Shown here: in pieces, positions 1 to 4,430 of the stretch | How the letters are laid out: every line of letters starts with the position of its first letter | How positions within the stretch are numbered: the first letter of the stretch is position 1 | Assembly (NCBI GenBank): GCA_004357435.1 | Contig: SMVS01000005.1 | Location: forward strand, 1 to 5,677 | Source of the DNA: Nitrospina sp. | GTDB taxonomy: Bacteria > Nitrospinota > Nitrospinia > Nitrospinales > Nitrospinaceae | Direction: 5' to 3' | DNA: 5,677 nt | Program-made: the position numbers and the translations under genes | Notes under the pieces: model-generated | Seen by the model: only the letters and a program-made list of their open reading frames with translations | Told to the model about the DNA's origin: nothing | Databases searched by the model: none

Positions 1-185
1 AATGAATCCAGCCTCATTGTAAAAGAGATAAAATTTTAGGTAGTGGTTCAGTTTGAATCGGCCAATTTTACAATGTCTTCAAAGTTTGGCCGGCCAGCGT
101 GCCGCTGGACCCCAATGATGACGCGTTTTGAACCAGGCCCAGTAATTGTTGCGCACAAGATAAAGTGTGACCATTCAACTTCGGC
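1..185. other. No supportable gene; possible decayed coding remnant on the minus strand
   Basis: No convincing gene, tRNA or repeat is seen here. The minus-strand frame ending at TGA (48-50) has a protein-like end (NFEDIVKLADSN), and the neighbouring minus frame offers a 31-codon ORF starting with ATG at about 173 and ending near 81. Neither has a Shine-Dalgarno, and the longer frame runs antisense through the TM2 gene. It may be a remnant of a gene, a 3' flank of one outside the window, or simple non-coding DNA. Confidence 0.25.
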
Positions 186-218
186 GCTTCGCCGGTCTGG
201 CCGCGGCGAAAGCCTTTT
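186..218 (+). terminator. Possible rho-independent terminator of an upstream gene
   Basis: A GC-rich inverted repeat pairs GCTTCGCCG (186-194) with CGGCGAAAGC (204-213), with one unpaired A and a 9-nt loop. It is followed by CC and then TTTT (215-218). The stem is strong but the T run is short. It lies upstream of the likely promoter of the first gene, so it would end transcription entering from the left of the window. It could instead be a structured leader element or a chance palindrome. On the opposite strand no T run follows the stem. Confidence 0.4.
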
Positions 219-254
219 GAAATGATAATATACACATTTACAGCAAATTTCTCT

Positions 255-281
255 TTGAAAAATTGATTTTGTCTTTATACT
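255..281 (+). promoter_or_regulatory. Candidate sigma70-type promoter for the four-gene operon
   Basis: A -35-like TTGAAA (255-260) and a -10-like TATACT (276-281) each differ by one base from the TTGACA/TATAAT consensus. The spacer is 15 nt, shorter than the ideal 17. An alternative pair is TTGATT (263-268) and TATTAA (285-290) with a 16-nt spacer. The surrounding bases (about 215-315) are distinctly AT-rich compared with the genes. The elements sit roughly 50 nt before the first start codon. This is pattern matching only, and AT-rich DNA readily produces such matches. Confidence 0.4.
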
Positions 282-319
282 AAATATTAAGCTAACCGGA
301 TAAAATTTTATGAATGAGT

Positions 320-324
320 GGAGG
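320..324 (+). promoter_or_regulatory. Ribosome binding site that fixes the start of the TM2 gene
   Basis: GGAGG at 320-324 lies 5 nt before the ATG at 330, an excellent Shine-Dalgarno. An in-frame GTG at 318 overlaps this motif and therefore cannot be the start served by it. The translation start is the ATG at 330. Confidence 0.8.
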
Positions 325-329
325 AAACC

Positions 330-815
330 ATGAGCTACTACATGATGTTTAACAGTTGGTCGGGTGACGATAGCGCGGTTGCTATTGAAAAAATGGCCCG
401 TGTGTTTCGCATGGAGGAAGATCAGGCGTCCCAGGTTCTGGATAATCTGGCGGCTGGAGAGTCCTGGCAGTTTGAGCATCAAATTTCCGACAAACAATCT
501 GAAATTGCCGAGAACTACCTGCAGGGCTTGGGCTTTGACCTGGAGCGCATTCCGATTATGGCCGACGACGAGGACATGATGGGCGAGGGAATGGGCGGAG
601 ACGTGAAGAGTGACAAATCCTTTGTCACCGCGATTCTGCTCTGTTTATTTCTGGGCGGTTTGGGAGTTCACCGGTTTTGGGTTGGAAAAAAAGGCACGGG
701 ATTTCTCATGTTGCTCACTCTAGGGGGGCTGGGTCTTTGGTCTCTCATTGATTTGATCATGATCATTATGGGCCGTTTCACCGATTCCCAAGGCCGCAAA
801 ATCAAATCAAAGTAA
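330..815 (+). CDS. TM2-domain membrane protein with an N-terminal soluble domain shared with the next gene
   Basis: A 161-residue protein, function unknown. Residues 1-73 form a soluble, probably mostly helical domain (landmarks NSWSGDD at 8-14, FRMEEDQAS at 26-34, YLQGLGFD at 63-70). It is 34/73 identical, without gaps, to the start of the downstream protein. A Met/Gly/Asp-rich linker (about 76-95) leads to a TM2 domain at about 97-152: a hydrophobic helix, the turn GLGVHRFWVGKKG (110-122), a second helix with GGLGLW (132-137), and the conserved Asp 141 in LIDLI. TM2 domains make two-helix hairpins in the membrane, and their function in bacteria is mostly unknown. There is no signal peptide, so the N-terminal domain is probably cytoplasmic. 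The ATG at 330 is chosen for its GGAGG site. After the TAA, 15 more in-frame sense codons run to a TGA at 861-863, which may be a lost C-terminal tail. It is probably the first gene of an operon. TM2 assignment is confident; the role is not. Confidence 0.88.
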   Translation: MSYYMMFNSWSGDDSAVAIEKMARVFRMEEDQASQVLDNLAAGESWQFEHQISDKQSEIAENYLQGLGFDLERIPIMADDEDMMGEGMGGDVKSDKSFVTAILLCLFLGGLGVHRFWVGKKGTGFLMLLTLGGLGLWSLIDLIMIIMGRFTDSQGRKIKSK

Positions 816-865
816 AACCGCCGCTTTGAGGATATTGCCAGGCTGGCGCAGGCCATGAACTGAAT

Positions 866-871
866 AGGAGG
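866..871 (+). promoter_or_regulatory. Ribosome binding site for a GTG start
   Basis: AGGAGG at 866-871 sits 3 nt before the GTG at 875. The spacing is short, but the start is independently supported because the encoded N-terminus lines up residue for residue with that of the upstream paralogous domain. In both proteins NSW falls at residues 8-10. Confidence 0.7.
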
Positions 872-874
872 CGC

Positions 875-2161
875 GTGGACAGTTACCTTGTATTAAATTC
901 ATGGGCCGGAGACGACCCGCAAAAAGCGGCTAGCCGGTTGGCCCAAATGTTTCGTATGGCCGAGGATCAAGCCTCCAAAATTGTGGAGAACCTTCGCGCC
1001 GGCCGCTCCTGGCGAATCCCCAAGCGACTCTCCGATCAGAAAGCCCAGGTCGCGAAAACTTATCTTAAAAATCTGGGATTCGATGTTGCGCGGGCGGGCG
1101 AGGCCGCCGTGGTTGTCGGGGCGCGGGAACCCTCCGTCGAACAATCCTCCGGGACGAACCATCAAAAAGCTGGAAGCGCGCTTGCCAAGGGCGCCACCGC
1201 TATCGCGCCATCCAGGGCGCTGGCCGGTAATGAACGGACGGTTCAGTTTCACGGCGATGGCTGGAACCTGGCCAAGATCATGAGTGTCAATTGGATCCTG
1301 GCCGTGATCACTCTGGGCGTTTATTATTTCTGGGGCAAAACCAAGATTCGCCGTTATCTGTTTGAGCAGTCTTCATTCGCCGGCGACCGGTTTTCCTACC
1401 ACGGCACGGGCGGGGAATTATTTCGCGGCTGGCTGTTTTTTATTCTTCTCGTGATGGTGTTTGTCGGCGGAAGTATTGCCATTCAGCAATATCTGGGACC
1501 GGTAGCCCAATCCATATTCGAAACCACAATCGGTATATTATTTTTTCTGCTCCTGCCCGCGTTGTTGGTGGGGGCCTACCGCTATCGCTTGTCGCGGAGT
1601 GCCTGGCGCGGTATCCGTTTTTCTTTCCGGGGCACTCGTAAAGAAGCGATATGGGTCTATTTAAAAGGATATTTTCTCATCATGGTCACGTTGGGAATCT
1701 ATTCGCCTTGGTTCCAAATGAATATGCAGAAATTCTGGAGCGGCAACTCTTATTTCGGCGACCAATCTTTTAAATTCACCGGGCAGGGTGATGAAATTTT
1801 CAAACAATTTATAATTAACATGATTCTGCTGTTTCCCACGCTGGGCTTGTACTCGATTTGGTATAAAGCGTACGTCGCCCGATACACCTGGTCGCACACT
1901 CACTTTGCGGGGGGTACGTTTCGGTTCACCGCCACCGGGTGGGAAACGTTTCAATTGCTTTTCACCAACCTGTTGTTGCTGGTGGGGACCGTGGGTTTGG
2001 CTTATTCCTGGGTCACGGTACGTTCCCGAAAATTTGTCGCGGATCACCTTTCGCTGGCAGGTGAGGTCGATCTGGATCGGGTGGTCCAGGAGATCAAGCA
2101 AAGCGGCACGCTCGGTGAAGGCGCCCTGGAAGCGTTCGACTTGCCTCTGGATATTATTTGA
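875..2161 (+). CDS. DUF898/YjgN-type polytopic inner-membrane protein with N-terminal domain shared with the upstream TM2 protein
   Basis: A 428-residue protein. Residues 1-73 repeat the soluble domain of the upstream gene (NSWAGDD at 8-14, FRMAEDQAS at 26-34, YLKNLGFD at 63-70). A low-complexity Ala/Gly/Ser linker follows (about 75-120), then a membrane region from about 123 (VQFHGDGW) to about 400. This matches the DUF898 family that includes E. coli YjgN: repeated TLG-[VIL]-Y-x-x-W motifs at 146-153, 272-279 and 322-329, with a degenerate copy (TVGLAYSW) at 372-379. Each of the first three is followed by a basic/aromatic stretch and an F-x-[YF]-x-G/T-x-G-x-E-x-F-like segment. Two further hydrophobic stretches lie between the first two copies (about 187-235). 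The family's function is unknown; a transporter or scaffold role has not been shown. The start is GTG with AGGAGG and is supported by the paralogous N-terminus. Its stop touches the start region of an M48 peptidase gene, a neighbour often found with DUF898 genes. Confidence 0.88.
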   Translation: MDSYLVLNSWAGDDPQKAASRLAQMFRMAEDQASKIVENLRAGRSWRIPKRLSDQKAQVAKTYLKNLGFDVARAGEAAVVVGAREPSVEQSSGTNHQKAGSALAKGATAIAPSRALAGNERTVQFHGDGWNLAKIMSVNWILAVITLGVYYFWGKTKIRRYLFEQSSFAGDRFSYHGTGGELFRGWLFFILLVMVFVGGSIAIQQYLGPVAQSIFETTIGILFFLLLPALLVGAYRYRLSRSAWRGIRFSFRGTRKEAIWVYLKGYFLIMVTLGIYSPWFQMNMQKFWSGNSYFGDQSFKFTGQGDEIFKQFIINMILLFPTLGLYSIWYKAYVARYTWSHTHFAGGTFRFTATGWETFQLLFTNLLLLVGTVGLAYSWVTVRSRKFVADHLSLAGEVDLDRVVQEIKQSGTLGEGALEAFDLPLDII

Positions 2162-2190
2162 TCCCAGCGGATCGCCACATTTCCATTCCC

Positions 2191-3372
2191 ATGCAAACCC
2201 GGATTTATGAATTCGAGGCCGCATATTTCGATGGCAAGAGCGCTGTCCGTCATGTGGCTAAAATCCGGTTGACCCCCCATGGACTCATCCTTACCATTGC
2301 CCAGCACTCCGAAAGGACTTGGCCGTACGCGTCGATTCGCCTGAATCATAGCGGCGGAGCACGAGACCCGGTGCGCCTGGAGCGTCCCTTGGGCTCGGGC
2401 TCGGCGGTGGAAACCCTGGTGATCGAGGACGCCAGGTTTCTGGAGCAGGCGCATGATATTGCTCCAGGCGCTCTGGTGCCGTTTTTGCACCGAGCGCGCA
2501 ACAAAGTCCTGTCGCGTTTTTTATTGCTAATGGCGTTGCTGTTCATCCCACCGTTTCTTTATGTGGTTTGGACGGTTGGGATTCCCGCCATGACCGATTC
2601 GGTGGCGGAAAATGTGCCCGTCGCGTGGGAGGAAAAACTTGGGGAAACGGTATTGAAGACGATGATTCATTCTTCTTTGCCGGAACCCGATCCTGAGATG
2701 AAACAAGTTCTGGATGAAATTTCCGGGCAATTGCTCCATACTTTTCCCAATCAGCCTTACACCTTCAAAATTTATGTTCACCCGGGAAAGATGGTCAACG
2801 CCATGGCCCTGCCCGGCGGCACGATTGTCGTGTTCCAGGGTCTCATCAACATCACCGCAACCCCGGAGGAGCTGGCGGGCGTGCTGGCCCATGAATTTCA
2901 ACATGTGTTGCTTCGCCATTCAACGCGCGGTATTATTCGGCAGTTGGCGACCAGCGCCTTGTTGGCGATACTTGTGGGCGATTCCAACGGGGTCATGAAT
3001 AGCGTTTTAGGCGCGGCGGGTCAGTTGGAAAGCCTGCATTTCAGCCGCAGTATGGAAACCGAAGCCGATCAGGGAGGAATGAAAATGATACTGGCGGCGG
3101 GGATCGATCCCGCGGGTATGGTCCGGATATTTGAGAAACTGCAAAAAGAGGAACGACGGTTGTTGGCAGACCTTGCGAATGCAACGGGGGACGCGGAGCT
3201 GGAGAAAAAAATACCGGAATGGATGAAGTATTTGTCCACGCATCCCGCGGGCGAGGACCGGGTGGCTTTGTTGCAGGAGCTGAGCCGGGCGTCTACCCGC
3301 GAGCCGCAACCGCTCCTGCCGAAGCTGGATTGGCAATCCATGTACCGCGAACCGGGAAAAATTAAAAATTGA
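2191..3372 (+). CDS. Membrane-anchored M48 family zinc metallopeptidase
   Basis: Using the ATG at 2191 the protein has 393 residues; an in-frame TTG at 2158 would add 11 and overlap the upstream stop by 4 nt. Neither has a clear Shine-Dalgarno, so the start is uncertain. Residues about 8-95 form an N-terminal domain (AAYFDGKS near 10-17, TWPYASIRL further on) of the kind found ahead of M48 domains encoded beside DUF898 genes. One transmembrane helix follows at about 110-131, preceded by basic residues (HRARNKVLSR) and followed by acidic ones. The positive-inside rule puts the N-terminal domain in the cytoplasm and the peptidase in the periplasm. The catalytic domain has HEFQH at 234-238 (two zinc His and the catalytic Glu), METEAD with the third ligand Glu 289 and Asp 293, and the late STHP motif (His 351) known from BepA-like M48 enzymes. 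All key residues are present, so it is probably active. The substrate is unknown. It is likely co-transcribed with the DUF898 gene and hldD. Confidence 0.9.
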   Translation: MQTRIYEFEAAYFDGKSAVRHVAKIRLTPHGLILTIAQHSERTWPYASIRLNHSGGARDPVRLERPLGSGSAVETLVIEDARFLEQAHDIAPGALVPFLHRARNKVLSRFLLLMALLFIPPFLYVVWTVGIPAMTDSVAENVPVAWEEKLGETVLKTMIHSSLPEPDPEMKQVLDEISGQLLHTFPNQPYTFKIYVHPGKMVNAMALPGGTIVVFQGLINITATPEELAGVLAHEFQHVLLRHSTRGIIRQLATSALLAILVGDSNGVMNSVLGAAGQLESLHFSRSMETEADQGGMKMILAAGIDPAGMVRIFEKLQKEERRLLADLANATGDAELEKKIPEWMKYLSTHPAGEDRVALLQELSRASTREPQPLLPKLDWQSMYREPGKIKN

Positions 3373-3380
3373 ATGGCGCG

Positions 3381-3384
3381 GGGA
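3381..3384 (+). promoter_or_regulatory. Ribosome binding site of hldD
   Basis: A purine-rich GGGGA (around 3380-3384) lies about 7 nt before the ATG at 3392, within the 19-nt gap after the peptidase stop. It is a fair Shine-Dalgarno and supports this ATG. No separate promoter fits in the gap. Confidence 0.5.
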
Positions 3385-3391
3385 AAATCCA

Positions 3392-4348
3392 ATGATCGTT
3401 GTCACGGGTGGCGCCGGATTTATTGGAAGCTCCCTGGTCCAGGAACTGAACGCACGCGGGCGGGATGATATTTTGATCGTGGATGTCCGCGACCACGTAG
3501 AAAAAGAAAAAAACCTGAAGCCTCTTGGTTACGCCCGGTTCCTGGACCGCGACGATTTCATGGCTCAAGTCCAGTCGCGCTCGTTGCCAGATGTGACAGC
3601 CGTGTTTCATCTGGGCGCTTGCTCCTCAACCACCGAAACCGACGAAGCCTTCCTCAGAAAAAATAATTTCGAATACACGCGGGACCTCGCGATCTTCGCT
3701 TTGGAGACCGACGCCCGTTTCATTTACGCTTCCAGCGCCGCCACCTATGGCAATGGCGATCAGGGATACTCCGATGACGAGTCTCGCCTGGAAAAATTGC
3801 ATCCGCTCAACCTCTACGGTCACAGCAAACATCAATTCGATCTGTGGGCGCGCGATCAAGGTTGGTTGAGCCGGATCGTGGGTGTGAAGTACTTCAATGT
3901 GTTCGGTCCCAACGAAAATCATAAGGAGGACATGCGAAGCATGGTCCTGAAGGGTTATTTGCAGGCGCGGGAGTCGGGCCGTATCCGCCTGTTCAAGTCT
4001 TACCGTCCAGAATACGAACACGGGGGGCAGGTGCGGGATTTTATTTATATTAAAGATGCGGTGGCGATGACGTTGTTTTTTTATGACCACCCCGAAACCG
4101 GTGGAGTGTTCAACGTGGGTACGGGCCAGGCGCGTGATTGGAACGACCTGGCCAAGTCGATATTTTCAGCCATGGGACGCGAGACGCAAATCGAATACAT
4201 TGAAATGCCGGAGTCCCTGCGCGATCAGTACCAGTACCACACTTGCGCCGAGATCGGCAAAATACAGGCCGCGGGTTTCAAGCAACCGATCCGGTCGCTG
4301 GAGGAGGGCGTGAAGGATTACATTCAAAACCACCTTTCCTCATTTTGA
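3392..4348 (+). CDS. hldD: ADP-L-glycero-D-manno-heptose 6-epimerase
   Basis: A 318-residue protein (E. coli HldD has 310) of the extended short-chain dehydrogenase/epimerase family. The enzyme converts ADP-D-glycero-D-manno-heptose to ADP-L-glycero-D-manno-heptose in the cytoplasm, the last step of heptose precursor supply for the LPS inner core. Evidence in order: a Rossmann dinucleotide motif GGAGFIG at 6-12; ACSSTTE at 76-82 and YASSAATYG at 112-120, both highly typical of HldD; the YxxxK pair Tyr 142/Lys 146; YFNVFGP at 167-173 followed by NENHK with Lys 178, matching the Lys 178 catalytic residue described for E. coli; and RDFIYIKD at 215-222. No key residue appears to be missing. It sits 19 nt after the M48 peptidase gene, so it is probably the last gene of the operon rather than part of an LPS-core cluster. 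The heptose kinase and phosphatase genes are not in the window. Assignment is confident because the motifs are more specific than general NAD-dependent epimerase motifs. Confidence 0.96.
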   Translation: MIVVTGGAGFIGSSLVQELNARGRDDILIVDVRDHVEKEKNLKPLGYARFLDRDDFMAQVQSRSLPDVTAVFHLGACSSTTETDEAFLRKNNFEYTRDLAIFALETDARFIYASSAATYGNGDQGYSDDESRLEKLHPLNLYGHSKHQFDLWARDQGWLSRIVGVKYFNVFGPNENHKEDMRSMVLKGYLQARESGRIRLFKSYRPEYEHGGQVRDFIYIKDAVAMTLFFYDHPETGGVFNVGTGQARDWNDLAKSIFSAMGRETQIEYIEMPESLRDQYQYHTCAEIGKIQAAGFKQPIRSLEEGVKDYIQNHLSSF

Positions 4349-4430
4349 AAGAACCTTTGGGATAACCCGATAACTTTTATTGCAAACAGATGTGCCCCCC
4401 TTCTCCGCAGAGGGCCGGGGGACTTGTTGC
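4349..4430. other. Convergent intergenic gap with a weak GC-rich hairpin
   Basis: These 82 bases separate the converging ends of hldD and the ankyrin gene. A C-run at 4395-4399 can pair with a G-run at 4417-4421, extended by GT/AC (4392-4393 with 4422-4423) across a bulged G. An alternative shorter pairing is CCCT (4398-4401) with AGGG (4411-4414). No T run follows the stem on either strand, so it is not a standard rho-independent terminator. It could still help end transcription in both directions. The direct repeat GATAAC occurs at 4361-4366 and 4369-4374, probably by chance. Confidence 0.3.

Noticed and set aside
43..225. 60-codon plus-strand ORF
   Set aside because: The product is low-complexity and unlike a folded protein, it has no Shine-Dalgarno, and it crosses the GC-rich hairpin.
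318..329. GTG at 318 as the start of the TM2 protein
   Set aside because: It overlaps the GGAGG motif that serves the ATG at 330, and the paralogous N-terminus of the next protein matches the ATG start exactly.
48..497. 149-codon minus-strand ORF as a real gene
   Set aside because: Most of it is antisense to the well-supported TM2 gene, and its ATG has no credible ribosome site. Only the last part (48-230) lies outside a gene; it is kept as a possible remnant.
1661..2224. 187-codon minus-strand ORF
   Set aside because: It is a shadow of the DUF898 gene; the product is rich in Arg/Pro/Gln with no recognisable motif.
3626..4090. 154-codon minus-strand ORF
   Set aside because: It is antisense to hldD, whose catalytic motifs are unmistakable, and has no family features of its own.
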